DNA from: Candidatus Nanopelagicales bacterium
Lineage (GTDB): Bacteria; Actinomycetota; Actinomycetes; S36-B12; CAIYMF01
Assembly: GCA_017848795.1 (NCBI GenBank)
Contig: JAFIHG010000047.1
Span: forward strand, 124,001-188,000
DNA: 64,000 nucleotides
Reading direction: 5' to 3'
The notes beneath the pieces are model-generated. The model was not told the origin of the DNA and ran no database searches. It saw only the letters and a list, made by a program, of their open reading frames with translations. Positions 18,041-27,860 of the stretch are shown here, piece by piece (positions within the stretch are counted from its first letter, which is position 1; each line of letters opens with the position of its first letter). The translations under genes and the position numbers were made by a program.

Positions 18041-18067
18041 ACCCTACTGTCTGGGATACCAGACAGT
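18041..18067. promoter_or_regulatory. Palindromic operator overlapping the hutR -10 box
   Basis: ACTGTCTGG-N4-CCAGACAGT (18046-18067) is a perfect 9+4+9 palindrome. Its core TCTGGGATACCAGA closely resembles the motif I recall for C. glutamicum HutR (TCTGwwATwCCAGA). On the minus strand ACCCTA at 18041-18046 reads TAGGGT, the hutR -10, sharing a base with the operator. The hutH start is about 50 bp away on the other side. Confidence 0.8.
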
Positions 18068-18118
18068 CCCGTGCGGTGGGCCGTGGCGGCGCGACGCGCG
18101 ATGCGGTCCCATGGGGTC

Positions 18119-19660
18119 ATGACGACCCCGGTAGCCGTGGGGCCCGGCCCCCTCTCCCCCGCCGACGTCGTGGCCGTCGCCCGCCACGAGGCGCCCGTCA
18201 CGCTCGCCCCGGACGCGCTGCGCGCGATCGCCGAGAGCCGCACGGTGATCGACGGGCTGATCGACGACCCCGAACCCCACTACGGCGTCTCCACCGGGTT
18301 CGGCGCGCTCGCGACCCGGCACATCCCGGTCGCCCAGCGCGCCCAGCTGCAGCGCAGCCTGATCCGCTCGCACGCCGCGGGCTCCGGGCCGGAGGTGGAG
18401 CGGGAGGTCGTACGCGCGCTGATGCTGCTGCGGCTCTCCACGCTCGCGACCGGCCGTACCGGCGTCCGGGTCGAGACAGCGCAGGCGTACGCGGCGCTGC
18501 TGTCGGCCGGACTCACGCCCGTCGTGCGCGAGTACGGTTCGCTCGGCTGCTCCGGCGACCTGGCGCCGCTCGCGCACTGCGCGCTCGCGATCATGGGCGA
18601 GGGCGAGGTCCGGGACCGGGAAGGTCGACTGCTCCCAGCCGAAGAGGCCTTGCAGCAGAACGGCATCACGCCGGTCGAGCTGGCCGAGAAGGAGGGCCTG
18701 GCGCTCATCAACGGCACCGACGGCATGCTCGGGATGCTGCTGCTCGCCGCGGCCGACCTGCACCTGCTGCTGCGCACCGCCGACCTGACCGCCGCGATGA
18801 GCGTCGAGGCGCAGCTCGGCACCGACGCGGCGTTCGCCGCCGACCTGCAGGCGCTGCGCCCGCACCCGGGGCAGGCGGCGAGCGCGGCGAACCTGCGGGC
18901 GCTGCTCGCGGGCTCGGCGATCATGGCGAGCCACCGCGGCCCGGAGTGCACCCGGGTGCAGGACGCGTACTCGCTGCGCTGCTCCCCGCAGGTGCACGGC
19001 GCGGCACGCGACACGCTCGCCCATGCCGAGGCGGTCGCGTCCGTCGAGCTCGCCAGCGCCATCGACAACCCGGTGGTGACCCTCGACGGCCGGGTGGAGA
19101 GCAACGGGAACTTCCACGGCGCACCGGTCGGGTACGTGCTGGACTTCCTCGCGATCGCGGTCGCGGACCTGGCGAGCATCAGCGAGCGGCGTACCGACCG
19201 GTTCCTCGACAAGGCGCGCAACGCCGGGCTGGCACCGTTCCTCGCCGACGACCCCGGCGTCGACTCCGGGCACATGATCGCCCAGTACACCCAGGCGGCG
19301 ATCGTGTCCGAGCTCAAGCGGCTCGCCGTACCGGCATCTGTCGACTCGATCCCGAGCTCGGCGATGCAGGAGGACCACGTGTCGATGGGGTGGTCGGCCG
19401 CGCGCAAGCTGCGCTGTGCCGTCGACGGGCTCGGCCGGGTGCTCGCGATCGAGCTGCTGACCGCGGCACGCGCGCTCGACCTGCGCGCCCCGCTCGCCCC
19501 CGCCCCCGCCACCGCGGCCGTGGTCGCCGACCTGCGCGAGGCGGTGGACGGCCCCGGCACCGACCGCTACCTGGCCCCCGAGATCGCCGCCAGCGTGCAC
19601 TACGTGACGAGCGGCGCCGCCGTGGCAGCCGCCGAGTCCGTCACCGGCCCCCTGAAGTAG
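18119..19660 (+). CDS. hutH: Histidine ammonia-lyase
   Basis: The 513-residue enzyme deaminates L-histidine to trans-urocanate, the first step of the pathway. The MIO prosthetic group forms from three residues in the motif GSLGCSGDLAPLAH, here Cys144-Ser145-Gly146 in place of the usual Ala-Ser-Gly; I recall the same Cys in streptomycete histidases. Other family motifs are intact, including the YGVSTGFGAL active-site loop and IPSSAMQEDHVSMG. ATG at 18119 is chosen by family N-terminus; an in-frame GTG at 18071 is closer to the operator. First gene of the catabolic run. Confidence 0.95.
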   Translation: MTTPVAVGPGPLSPADVVAVARHEAPVTLAPDALRAIAESRTVIDGLIDDPEPHYGVSTGFGALATRHIPVAQRAQLQRSLIRSHAAGSGPEVEREVVRALMLLRLSTLATGRTGVRVETAQAYAALLSAGLTPVVREYGSLGCSGDLAPLAHCALAIMGEGEVRDREGRLLPAEEALQQNGITPVELAEKEGLALINGTDGMLGMLLLAAADLHLLLRTADLTAAMSVEAQLGTDAAFAADLQALRPHPGQAASAANLRALLAGSAIMASHRGPECTRVQDAYSLRCSPQVHGAARDTLAHAEAVASVELASAIDNPVVTLDGRVESNGNFHGAPVGYVLDFLAIAVADLASISERRTDRFLDKARNAGLAPFLADDPGVDSGHMIAQYTQAAIVSELKRLAVPASVDSIPSSAMQEDHVSMGWSAARKLRCAVDGLGRVLAIELLTAARALDLRAPLAPAPATAAVVADLREAVDGPGTDRYLAPEIAASVHYVTSGAAVAAAESVTGPLK

Positions 19661-19727
19661 CCCAACGGGGTAGTTCACCCGTCCAGCGACTGGATGAATC
19701 ACCCCCATTCCCCGAGAAGGAGCAGTC

Positions 19728-21383
19728 ATGGAAGGCGCCCGTCCGGTACGCGCCCCGCGCGGCACGACCCTCACCGCTCGGTCCTGGCAGACCGAGGCGC
19801 CGCTGCGCATGCTGATGAACAACCTCGACCCGGAGGTGGCCGAGCGGCCCGACGACCTGGTCGTCTACGGAGGCACCGGCCGCGCCGCGCGCAGCTGGCG
19901 CGACTTCGACGCGATGGTGCGCACCCTCACCACGCTCGCGCCGGACGAGACGATGCTGGTGCAGTCCGGGCGCCCGGTCGGGGTGATGCGTACGCACGAG
20001 TGGGCACCCCGCGTGCTGCTCGCGAACTCCAACCTGGTCGGCGACTGGGCGACCTGGCCGGAGTTCCGCCGGCTCGAGGCGCTCGGCCTGACGATGTACG
20101 GCCAGATGACCGCCGGGTCCTGGATCTACATCGGCACCCAGGGGATCCTGCAGGGCACGTACGAGACGTTCGCGGCGATCGCCGCGAAGAGGTTCGGCGG
20201 CACCCTCGCCGGCACGCTCACCGTGACCGGGGGGTGCGGGGGCATGGGCGGCGCGCAGCCGCTGTCGGTGACGCTCAACGACGGCGCCGTCCTGATCATC
20301 GACGTGGATGCCTCGCGGCTGCAGCGCCGGGTCGAGCACCGGTACCTGGACGAGATGACCGACTCGCTGGACGACGCGCTCGCCCGGGTGCTCGCGGCCA
20401 AGGCCGACAAGCGCGGCCTCTCGGTCGGGCTGGTCGGCAACTGCGCGACGATCCTGCCCGAGTTGCTCGCCCGCGGCGTCGAGGTCGACATCGTCACCGA
20501 CCAGACCTCGGCGCACGACCCGCTGTCGTACCTGCCCGAGGGCGTCCCGGTCGAGGACTGGGCCGACGCGGCGCGCCGCGACCCGGTCGGATTCACCAAG
20601 CAGGCGCAGGCCTCGATGGCCAAGCACGTCGCGGCGATGGTCGGGTTCATGGACGCCGGCGCCGAGGTGTTCGACTACGGCAACTCGATTCGCGACGAGG
20701 CCCGCAAGGGCGGCTTCGAGCGGGCCTTCGAGTTCCCGGGGTTCGTGCCGGCGTACATCCGGCCGCTGTTCTGCGAGGGCAAGGGCCCGTTCCGCTGGGC
20801 GGCGCTGTCGGGCGACCCGGCCGACATCGCGCGTACCGACGCGGCCGTGCTCGAGCTGTTCCCGGAGAACGCACACCTGCACCGCTGGATCCGGGCGGCG
20901 CAGGAACGCGTTGCCTACCAAGGGCTTCCGGCGCGGATCTGCTGGCTCGGACAGGGCGAGCGGGACAAGGCCGGCGTACGGTTCAACGACCTCGTCGCGT
21001 CCGGCGAGATCAGCGCTCCCATCGTCATCGGCCGCGACCACCTCGACACCGGCAGCGTCGCCTCGCCGTACCGGGAGACCGAGGCGATGGCCGACGGCTC
21101 CGACGCGATCGCCGACTGGCCGCTGCTCAACGCGCTCGTCAACACCGCGAGCGGCGCGAGCTGGGTGTCGATCCACCACGGCGGCGGCGTCGGCATGGGA
21201 CGGTCCATCCACGCCGGGCAGGTGAGCGTCGCGGACGGCACCGACCTGGCGCGCCAGAAGCTCGAGCGGGTACTCACCAACGACCCGGCGATGGGCATCA
21301 TCCGGCACGTCGACGCCGGGTACGACATCGCCGAGCGCACCGCCGCCGCGCAGCACGTCCGCATCCCCCTCGACGAGTCCTGA
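19728..21383 (+). CDS. hutU: Urocanate hydratase
   Basis: The 551-residue urocanase converts urocanate to 4-imidazolone-5-propionate using tightly bound NAD+. The NAD-binding [14 protein letters not shown] and the catalytic-cysteine region [15 protein letters not shown] (Cys405) are present, as are the C-terminal [17 protein letters not shown] residues. Length agrees with the family. ATG at 19728 has the strong Shine-Dalgarno GAAGGAG 7 nt upstream. It lies 67 bp after hutH on the same strand. Confidence 0.97.
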   Translation: MEGARPVRAPRGTTLTARSWQTEAPLRMLMNNLDPEVAERPDDLVVYGGTGRAARSWRDFDAMVRTLTTLAPDETMLVQSGRPVGVMRTHEWAPRVLLANSNLVGDWATWPEFRRLEALGLTMYGQMTAGSWIYIGTQGILQGTYETFAAIAAKRFGGTLAGTLTVTGGCGGMGGAQPLSVTLNDGAVLIIDVDASRLQRRVEHRYLDEMTDSLDDALARVLAAKADKRGLSVGLVGNCATILPELLARGVEVDIVTDQTSAHDPLSYLPEGVPVEDWADAARRDPVGFTKQAQASMAKHVAAMVGFMDAGAEVFDYGNSIRDEARKGGFERAFEFPGFVPAYIRPLFCEGKGPFRWAALSGDPADIARTDAAVLELFPENAHLHRWIRAAQERVAYQGLPARICWLGQGERDKAGVRFNDLVASGEISAPIVIGRDHLDTGSVASPYRETEAMADGSDAIADWPLLNALVNTASGASWVSIHHGGGVGMGRSIHAGQVSVADGTDLARQKLERVLTNDPAMGIIRHVDAGYDIAERTAAAQHVRIPLDES

Positions 21384-21391
21384 CGTGCCCC

Positions 21392-21546
21392 ACTGCACAG
21401 ATCGCCCCAAACGGGCGATCACGGCAGTCCAACTCCACGTCGTGACCCGAGTCGGCGATCATGTGATGGCATCCTTGATCGCCAACTCGGGTCACATCGT
21501 GCAGGTCAACTGCACTTCGCGTCCCTTTGGGGCGATCACAGTGGGA
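21392..21546. repeat. Compound hairpin element between hutU and the M20 gene
   Basis: The 174-bp gap after hutU is a nested structure. Inner arms at 21442-21461 and 21476-21495 (GTGACCCGAGT... against ...ACTCGGGTCAC) pair over 20 nt with one mismatch around a 14-nt loop. Outer flanks carry facing GATCGCCCC/GGGGCGATC units (near 21400 and 21529), and a local hairpin GATCGCC-N7-GGCGATC lies at 21400-21420. Related fragments recur at 31655-31710. Confidence 0.75.
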
Positions 21547-21557
21547 GCGGTGGTTGC

Positions 21558-22736
21558 GTGAGCTTCGAGCGGATGTGGGCCGCGCTGGAACCGATCGGGC
21601 GCGACCCGCAGACTGGCGGCTACCGCAGGTACGCGTGGAGCGCCGAGGACGCCGCGCTGCGCGAATGGTTCACCGGCGAGGCGGTCGCGCGTGGCCTGGA
21701 CATGACGGCCGACCGTGCCGGCAACCAGTACGCATGGTGGGGCGACCCGGACCGCGACGGCCCGGGCCTGGTCCTCGGCTCCCACCTCGACTCGGTCCCG
21801 GACGGTGGGGCGTACGACGGCCCGCTCGGCGTGGTCTCCGCGTTCGCCGCGCTCGACCTGCTGCGCGCCGAGGGATTCTCCCCGGCGCGCCCGATCGCGG
21901 TCGCCCACTTCGGAGACGAGGAGGGTGCCCGGTTCGGTGTGGCGTGCATGGGTTCGCGGCTCATCACCGGCGCAATCGAGCCGGACCGTGCGCGGGCGCT
22001 GCGCGACCGCGACGGCGTGACGCTCGCCGAGGCGATGACCGCCGCCGGGTACGACGCCGCGTCCGCCGGCCGGGACGACCCGGCGCTGCGCCGCATCGGG
22101 ACCTTCGTCGAACTGCACGTCGAGCAGGGCCGCGGCCTCGCCGACCTCGACCGGCCCGTGGCCGTGGGCAGCGCCATCTGGCCGCACGGGCGGTGGCGGC
22201 TCGACTTGCGCGGCGAGGCCAACCACGCCGGTACGACCCGGCTCGCGGACCGGCAGGACCCGATGCTCGACCTGGCCGCGGCGATCACCGGCGCGCGCAC
22301 CGCGGCAGGCGCCCACGGCTGCGTCGCGACCATCGGCAAGGTGCACGTCGAACCCAACGGGGTCAACGCGATCCCGTCGCACGTCACCGCCTGGCTCGAT
22401 GCTCGGGGACCGCAGGAGCAGGACGTACGGCGGGTCGTCGCGGCAGTGGCCGAGCACGCCGGCACCGCCCCGGTCGAGGAGTCCTTCACTCCGGACACCC
22501 GGTTCGACACCGCGCTCGCGACGCGGCTGGCCGCGGTGCTCGACGACGCACCCGTGCTCGCCACGGGCGCCGGGCACGACGCGGGGATCCTCGCCACCGC
22601 CGGCGTACCGACCGCGATGCTCTTCGTGCGCAACCCCACCGGGGTCTCGCACTCCCCGGCCGAGTACGCCGAGCCGGCCGACTGCCTCGCCGGTGTCACG
22701 GCGCTCGCCGCGGTCGTACGGGAGCTCGCGTCGTGA
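21558..22736 (+). CDS. M20-family amidohydrolase (allantoate/N-carbamoyl-amino-acid hydrolase-like)
   Basis: The 392-residue protein has the dinuclear-metal signatures of the M20 allantoate amidohydrolase/hydantoinase-carbamoylase group: GSHLDSVPDGGAYDGPLGV, FGDEEGARFG, ELHVEQGRGL and GEANHAGTTRLADRQDP. In actinobacterial hut clusters this family stands between hutU and hutF, and no HutG-type N-formylglutamate deformylase is present. It may therefore hydrolyse N-formyl-L-glutamate made by HutF; this is inference, although the chemistry (an acyl-amide on an amino acid's nitrogen) fits. GTG at 21558; its stop overlaps the hutF start. Confidence 0.87.
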   Translation: MSFERMWAALEPIGRDPQTGGYRRYAWSAEDAALREWFTGEAVARGLDMTADRAGNQYAWWGDPDRDGPGLVLGSHLDSVPDGGAYDGPLGVVSAFAALDLLRAEGFSPARPIAVAHFGDEEGARFGVACMGSRLITGAIEPDRARALRDRDGVTLAEAMTAAGYDAASAGRDDPALRRIGTFVELHVEQGRGLADLDRPVAVGSAIWPHGRWRLDLRGEANHAGTTRLADRQDPMLDLAAAITGARTAAGAHGCVATIGKVHVEPNGVNAIPSHVTAWLDARGPQEQDVRRVVAAVAEHAGTAPVEESFTPDTRFDTALATRLAAVLDDAPVLATGAGHDAGILATAGVPTAMLFVRNPTGVSHSPAEYAEPADCLAGVTALAAVVRELAS

Positions 22737-24046
22737 GGTGGTTCGCGCCCTACGCCCTCCTTCCCGGCGGGCTCGCGCGCGACGTCACCCTCGAGGAGGC
22801 GGGTGGCCGGTTCACCGCGGTGACGCCGGAGTCCGAACCCGCTGGGGCGCAGCGTCTGCCGGGGATCGCCCTGCCCGGGTTCGCCAACTGCCACAGCCAT
22901 GCCTTCCACCGGGCGCTGCGCGGCCGTACCCACGACGGCGGCGGCGACTTCTGGACCTGGCGCGAGCGGATGTACGCGGTCGCCTCCCGGCTGGACCCGG
23001 AGTCCTACCTCGCGCTCGCCCGCGCCACGTACGCCGAGATGGCGCTGGCCGGCGTGACCTCCGTCGGCGAGTTCCACTACGTGCACCACGGCCCGGGCGG
23101 GGTGCCGTACGACGACCCCAACGCGATGTCGGCCGCGCTGCGCGAGGCGGCGCGCGACGCCGGCATCCGCCTCACCCTGCTTGACACCTGCTATCTCGCC
23201 GGCGGGCTCGACCCCGGTGGGCACCTACCGCTCAGCGCCGGCCAGCAGCGGTTCTCCGACGGGAGCGCCGAGCGGTGGGCGACGCGGGTGGCGCAGCTGC
23301 AGGAGTCACCGGGCGTACGGATCGGCGTCGCCGCACACTCGGTGCGGGCCGTGCCGCGCAGCGCCCTGCCGACCATCGTCGAGGTGGCGGCCGGGCGGCC
23401 GCTGCACGTGCACCTGTCCGAGCAGCCCGCCGAGAACCTCGCCGCCCTCAAGCACTACGGGCGTACGCCCACCGAGCTGCTCGCCGACGCGGGCATGCTC
23501 GGGCCGGCCACGACGGCGGTCCACGCCACCCACCTGACTGGCGCGGACATCGCCGCCCTGGGCGCCTCCGGTACGACCTGCTGCTTCTGCCCCACCACCG
23601 AGCGCGACCTCGCCGACGGGATCGGCCCGGCCGGGCGCCTCACCGCCGCGGGTGCGCGGCTGTCGTTCGGCAGCGACCAGCACGCGGTCATCGACCTGCT
23701 CGAGGAGGCCCGGGCCGTCGAGATGCACCAGCGCCTGGAGTCGTTGCGGCGCGGGCACTTCTCCCCGGCCGACCTGTTGGAGGCGCTCACCGCGCACGGC
23801 AGTCTCGGGTGGGCCGACGCGGGCCGCCTCGCGCCCGGCGCCCGGGCCGACCTGGTGGCGGTGCGCCTCGACACCGTACGCACCGCGGGCACCGAGCCGG
23901 GGCAGGTACTGCTCGCCGCCACCGCCGCCGACGTGGACACGGTCGTGGTCGAGGGCCGTACCGTCGTGGCCGGCGGTGCGCACGTCCTCGGCGACGTCGG
24001 GCGCCTGCTCGCGGACGCCATCACGCCGCTCTGGAGGGACACGTGA
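22733..24046 (+). CDS. hutF: Formimidoylglutamate deiminase
   Basis: The 437-residue amidohydrolase converts N-formimidoyl-L-glutamate to N-formyl-L-glutamate and ammonia. It has the metal-binding [12 protein letters not shown], the [17 protein letters not shown] helix, [11 protein letters not shown] and the [20 protein letters not shown] motif that distinguishes HutF from guanine and cytosine deaminases. GTG at 22733 overlaps the preceding stop (GTGA). Its presence means this organism uses the five-step route through formylglutamate rather than direct formiminoglutamase. Confidence 0.93.
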   Translation: MRWFAPYALLPGGLARDVTLEEAGGRFTAVTPESEPAGAQRLPGIALPGFANCHSHAFHRALRGRTHDGGGDFWTWRERMYAVASRLDPESYLALARATYAEMALAGVTSVGEFHYVHHGPGGVPYDDPNAMSAALREAARDAGIRLTLLDTCYLAGGLDPGGHLPLSAGQQRFSDGSAERWATRVAQLQESPGVRIGVAAHSVRAVPRSALPTIVEVAAGRPLHVHLSEQPAENLAALKHYGRTPTELLADAGMLGPATTAVHATHLTGADIAALGASGTTCCFCPTTERDLADGIGPAGRLTAAGARLSFGSDQHAVIDLLEEARAVEMHQRLESLRRGHFSPADLLEALTAHGSLGWADAGRLAPGARADLVAVRLDTVRTAGTEPGQVLLAATAADVDTVVVEGRTVVAGGAHVLGDVGRLLADAITPLWRDT

Positions 24047-24116
24047 CAGTGGCACACGCTGCCGCAAGCCCCACTCGCGGACCCGCGCACCCATCGCCTC
24101 CGGCGATCATGACGCC

Positions 24117-25265
24117 ATGAGCACTCTGTTCACCGGGATCAGCGAGCTGGTCACCAACGACCCGTCCTACGGCGGGCCGCTCGGCGTGATCCCCCATGCG
24201 GCCCTCGTCGTCGAGGACGGCCGCATCGCCTGGGTCGGCGACCGGGGTCGGGCGCCCGCTGCCGACCAGGCGCGCGACCTCGGCGGGCGCGCGGTGCTCC
24301 CCGGGTTCGTCGACTCCCATGCCCACCTGGTGTTCGCCGGGGAGCGGTCGGCGGAGTTCGCCGCGCGCATGGCCGGCGAACGGTACGACGGCGGCGGTAT
24401 CGCGACGACGGTCGCGGCGACCCGCGCGGCGAGCGACGACGAGCTGCGCACCCTGCTCGCGGAGCGGGTGGCCGAGATGCGCGCGCAGGGCACCACCACG
24501 ATCGAGGTCAAGAGCGGGTACGGCCTCAGCGTCGCGGACGAGGTCCGGGCGCTACGCCTCGCCGGGGAGGTCACCTCGGAGACCACGTACCTCGGCGCCC
24601 ACGTGGTGCCCCCGGGGGCCGACCGGGACGAGTACGTCCGGCTCGTCGCCGGCGAGATGCTGACCGCCTGCGCGCCGTACGCCCGCTGGATCGACGTGTT
24701 CTGTGAGCCCGGCAGTGCGCACGCCTTCGACGCCGACCAGTCCCGGGCGATCCTCGAGCGCGGGCGCGACGCCGGTCTGGGCCTGCGCGTGCACGGCAAC
24801 CAGCTCTCGTACGGACCTGGGGTGGGCCTCGCGGTCGAGCTCGGCGCTGCGAGCGTCGACCACTGCACGTACCTCACCGACGCCGACGTCGACGCCCTGG
24901 CGCAGGGCGAGACGGTGGCGACGCTGCTGCCGGGGGTGGAGTTCTCCACCCGGCACCCGTACCCGGACGCTCGCCGGCTGCTCGACGCGGGCGCGACCGT
25001 GGCGCTCGCGACGGACTGCAACCCGGGCACCTGCTACACGTCCTCCATGCCGTTCGTGATCGCGCTCGCGGTGCGCGAGCTGGGCATGACCGTGGACGAG
25101 GCGGTGTGGGCGGCGACCGCCGGCAGTGCTCGCGCGCTGCGTCGTGAGGACGTCGGAACGGTACGGGTCGGGCTCGCCGCCGACCTCGCCGTCCTCGACG
25201 CCCCGAGCCGGGCGTTCCTCGCGTACCGTCCCGGGGTCCCCCTCGCCTCCACCCTCCCCCACTGA
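24117..25265 (+). CDS. hutI: Imidazolonepropionase
   Basis: The 382-residue amidohydrolase opens 4-imidazolone-5-propionate to N-formimidoyl-L-glutamate, the step between HutU and HutF. Motifs include [20 protein letters not shown] with the HxH metal site, [29 protein letters not shown] and [18 protein letters not shown] at 24117 is preferred; ATG at 24108 would add three residues. It closes the hut run, and a 59-bp palindrome begins 3 bp after its stop. Confidence 0.96.
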   Translation: MSTLFTGISELVTNDPSYGGPLGVIPHAALVVEDGRIAWVGDRGRAPAADQARDLGGRAVLPGFVDSHAHLVFAGERSAEFAARMAGERYDGGGIATTVAATRAASDDELRTLLAERVAEMRAQGTTTIEVKSGYGLSVADEVRALRLAGEVTSETTYLGAHVVPPGADRDEYVRLVAGEMLTACAPYARWIDVFCEPGSAHAFDADQSRAILERGRDAGLGLRVHGNQLSYGPGVGLAVELGAASVDHCTYLTDADVDALAQGETVATLLPGVEFSTRHPYPDARRLLDAGATVALATDCNPGTCYTSSMPFVIALAVRELGMTVDEAVWAATAGSARALRREDVGTVRVGLAADLAVLDAPSRAFLAYRPGVPLASTLPH

Positions 25266-25268
25266 CCC

Positions 25269-25327
25269 GTGTCCCTGCTCGAAACGTCGCTAACTCGCGC
25301 AGTTGACGACGTTTCGAGCAGGGACAC
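25269..25327. repeat. 59-bp palindrome, copy 2
   Basis: Same length and 21-nt terminal arms as the copy at 11964-12022; only the central 17 nt differ slightly. It starts 3 bp after the hutI stop and ends 10 bp before the next start, so it can form a hairpin ending the hut transcript or separating it from the small membrane gene. Confidence 0.9.
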
Positions 25328-25337
25328 GCGGAGGTGG

Positions 25338-25715
25338 GTGCTGCAGAATCGGGCGGTGGCCTGGACCGTGCTCGCGCTGGTGTTCCTCGACGAGCTGCTC
25401 GCGGTCGCCGCGGCGGCGGTGTGGGGCGCGCGCAGCTCCGGGCCGGCGCTCGCGGTCTGCGCGGCGCTCGCCGTCCTCGTGGTGTGGTTCCTGTTCGCCT
25501 CGCCCAAGGCGCGCTACGGCGGCCCCGTCGTACGCCCGGTGCTCAAGGTCCTCGTCTTCACGGCCGCCTCGGCCGGGCTGTGGGTGAGCGGACTGCCCTG
25601 GTGGGGGCTGGCGCTGCTCGTGTTCTCCGCCGTCGTGAACGGTCTGGCGCAGCTCCCGACGGTCCGCACCGCCGCTGCGTCGGCCGTCGCGGCACCACCG
25701 GCGCGGCGGTCCTGA
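25338..25715 (+). CDS. DUF2568 (YrdB-like) small membrane protein
   Basis: The 125-residue product has four hydrophobic helices and the family-like segment FASPKARYGGPVVRPVLKVLVF between helices two and three. No function is known. GTG at 25338 follows GGAGG closely; the frame extends upstream through the palindrome (which happens to be translatable), so the start is a judgement, and a GTG near 25356 would also keep all helices. Confidence 0.65.
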   Translation: MLQNRAVAWTVLALVFLDELLAVAAAAVWGARSSGPALAVCAALAVLVVWFLFASPKARYGGPVVRPVLKVLVFTAASAGLWVSGLPWWGLALLVFSAVVNGLAQLPTVRTAAASAVAAPPARRS

Positions 25716-25788
25716 CCGGCGGCCCGGTACGCGCGGAATCACGACGTCCCGTACGGGCGTTGACCTCGCCGATGGGAGGATGACGCGC

Positions 25789-26994
25789 ATGAGCACCGAG
25801 ACGTTCGTCGAACCGGAGCCGACGCCGCTGGCGCTGCTGCTGCTGGGCAAGGGCGCCGACCCGGACTCCGAGCGCGGCGTGGAGTGTCCCGGCGACCTGC
25901 CCGCGCCCAGCGACCCCGACCTCGTCGCCCGCGCGCACGCGGCCAAGGAGGCGCTCGGCGACAAGGTCTTCGTCCTCGGTCACCACTACCAGCGCGACGA
26001 GGTCATCGCGTTCGCCGACGTGAGTGGTGACTCGTTCAAGCTCGCCCGTGACGCCGCCGCGCGCCCCGATGCGCCGTACATCGTGTTCTGCGGGGTCCAC
26101 TTCATGGCGGAGAGCGCCGACATCCTCACCAATGACGACCAGGCGGTCCTGCTGCCGGACCTGGCGGCCGGCTGCTCGATGGCGGACATGGCCGCGATCG
26201 CCCAGGTCGAGGACGCCTGGGACGTGCTCGTCGACGCGGGCGTCGCCGACCTCACCGTCCCCGTCACCTACATGAACTCGACCGCCGCGATCAAGGCGTT
26301 CGTCGGCCGCCACGGCGGTACGGTCTGCACGTCGAGCAACGCCAAGCGTGCCCTGGAGTGGGCGTTCGAGCAGGGCGAGAAGATCCTGTTCCTGCCCGAC
26401 GAGCACCTCGGGCGCAACACCGCGGTGCTGCAGCTGGGGCTCACGCTCGAGGACTGCGTCGTCTACAACCCGCACCGCCCCGGCGGCGGGCTCGCACCCG
26501 AGGAGCTGCGCGCGGCGAAGGTCATCCTCTGGCAGGGACACTGCTCGGTCCACGGCCGGTTCACCCTGGAGGCGGTCGAGGAGGTACGGGCGAAGGTGCC
26601 CGGCATCAACATCCTGGTGCACCCGGAGTGCCGGCACGAAGTCGTACGCACCGCCGAGTACGTCGGCTCGACCGAGTACATCATCAAGACGATCGAGGCC
26701 GCCGAGCCCGGCAGCGCCTGGGCGATCGGCACCGAGCTGAACCTCGTCCGGCGGCTGGCCCTGGCGCACCCGGACAAGCAGATCGTGTTCCTGGAGAAGA
26801 ACGTCTGCTTCTGCTCGACGATGAACCGGATCGACCTGCCGCACCTGGTCTGGACGCTGGAGAACCTCGTCGAGGGACGTGTCGTGAACCGCATCGAGGT
26901 CGATTCCGAGGTGGCGCGCTGGGCGCGCGTCGCGCTCGACCGGATGCTCGCGCTGCCCGGCGTCCAGTCGGCCCCCGCCCGGGCCCAGGACTGA
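25789..26994 (+). CDS. nadA: Quinolinate synthase
   Basis: The 401-residue enzyme condenses iminoaspartate with dihydroxyacetone phosphate to quinolinate for NAD synthesis and needs a [4Fe-4S] cluster. Likely ligands are Cys101 (FCGVHFMAE), Cys281 (HPECRHEV) and Cys340 or Cys342 (NVCFCSTMN). Substrate motifs GHHYQRDEV, PVTYMNSTAAIKAF and CTSSNAKRAL are clear. ATG at 25789 has GGGAGGA 8 nt upstream; the ATG at 25780 lies inside that site. nadB and nadC, often adjacent, are not in the window. Confidence 0.95.
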   Translation: MSTETFVEPEPTPLALLLLGKGADPDSERGVECPGDLPAPSDPDLVARAHAAKEALGDKVFVLGHHYQRDEVIAFADVSGDSFKLARDAAARPDAPYIVFCGVHFMAESADILTNDDQAVLLPDLAAGCSMADMAAIAQVEDAWDVLVDAGVADLTVPVTYMNSTAAIKAFVGRHGGTVCTSSNAKRALEWAFEQGEKILFLPDEHLGRNTAVLQLGLTLEDCVVYNPHRPGGGLAPEELRAAKVILWQGHCSVHGRFTLEAVEEVRAKVPGINILVHPECRHEVVRTAEYVGSTEYIIKTIEAAEPGSAWAIGTELNLVRRLALAHPDKQIVFLEKNVCFCSTMNRIDLPHLVWTLENLVEGRVVNRIEVDSEVARWARVALDRMLALPGVQSAPARAQD

Positions 26995-27029
26995 GTCCGG
27001 GCCTTGCGCCGCACGGATCCGCCACCCGC

Positions 27030-27860
27030 ATGAAGGTCCTGATCTCCGCGGACATGGAGGGGGCAACCGGGGTCACCTGTCCCGACGACTGCGAGCCCGG
27101 GCACCCGCGCTGGGAGTACCACCGCGCGCTGCTCACCGCGGACGTCAACGCGGCGATCGCCGGGTTCGCGGACGCGGGCGTCGACGAGATCCTCGTCAAC
27201 GAGGCCCACGCCGATCAGCGCAACCTGCTGCTGGACCGGCTCGATCGCCGCGCCGCGCTCCTCATCGGGACGCACAAACCGCTCGGCATGATGGAGGGCA
27301 TCGATCGCGGCCCCGACGCCGTCGCCTTCCTCGGCTACCACACCGCCGCGGGCGAGCAGGGTGTGCTCGCACACACGTACCTGCCGAACACCATCACCTC
27401 CGTACGGCTCAACGGGCAGGTCGCCTCGGAGGGCTACATGAACGCGCTGCTGGCGGCCGAGTACGGCGTCCCGGTCGTCCTCGTCACCGGCGACGACCTC
27501 ACGCTGCGCGACGCCGAGCGGTACGCGCCGCGGGCGGTCGGCGTCGCGGTGAAGGAGTGCGTCGACCGGTACGCGGCGATCTGCCTGCCACCGGAGGTCA
27601 CGTCGGCGCGCATCGCGGACGGTGCCCGGCGCGCGATCGGCGTCCCGCGCGAGCTGCCCCCGCTGTCGCCCGACGGCTACACCTACGAGGTCGGCTTCGA
27701 CGCCGCGCACGTCGCCCCGCTGGTGGCGTGCATCCCGACGGTCGAGCAGACCGCGGAACTCGCCGTGCGCTTCACCCTTCCCACGATGTACGAGGCGATC
27801 CGGTGCTTTCGCGCCCTGACCCGCGTCGCCTCCTCCGGGATCGAGCCGACCTATGGCTGA
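27030..27860 (+). CDS. M55-family D-aminopeptidase (DppA-like)
   Basis: The 276-residue protein starts MKVLISADMEGATGV, the metal-binding opening of M55 zinc D-aminopeptidases, and has the VNEAHADQRNLL, GIDRGPDAVAFLGYHTAAGEQGVLAHT and VTGDD motifs around the dinuclear site. Such enzymes cleave D-Ala dipeptides in the cytoplasm, recycling peptidoglycan fragments. No dipeptide permease genes are adjacent. Its end overlaps the next gene by 8 nt. Confidence 0.88.
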   Translation: MKVLISADMEGATGVTCPDDCEPGHPRWEYHRALLTADVNAAIAGFADAGVDEILVNEAHADQRNLLLDRLDRRAALLIGTHKPLGMMEGIDRGPDAVAFLGYHTAAGEQGVLAHTYLPNTITSVRLNGQVASEGYMNALLAAEYGVPVVLVTGDDLTLRDAERYAPRAVGVAVKECVDRYAAICLPPEVTSARIADGARRAIGVPRELPPLSPDGYTYEVGFDAAHVAPLVACIPTVEQTAELAVRFTLPTMYEAIRCFRALTRVASSGIEPTYG

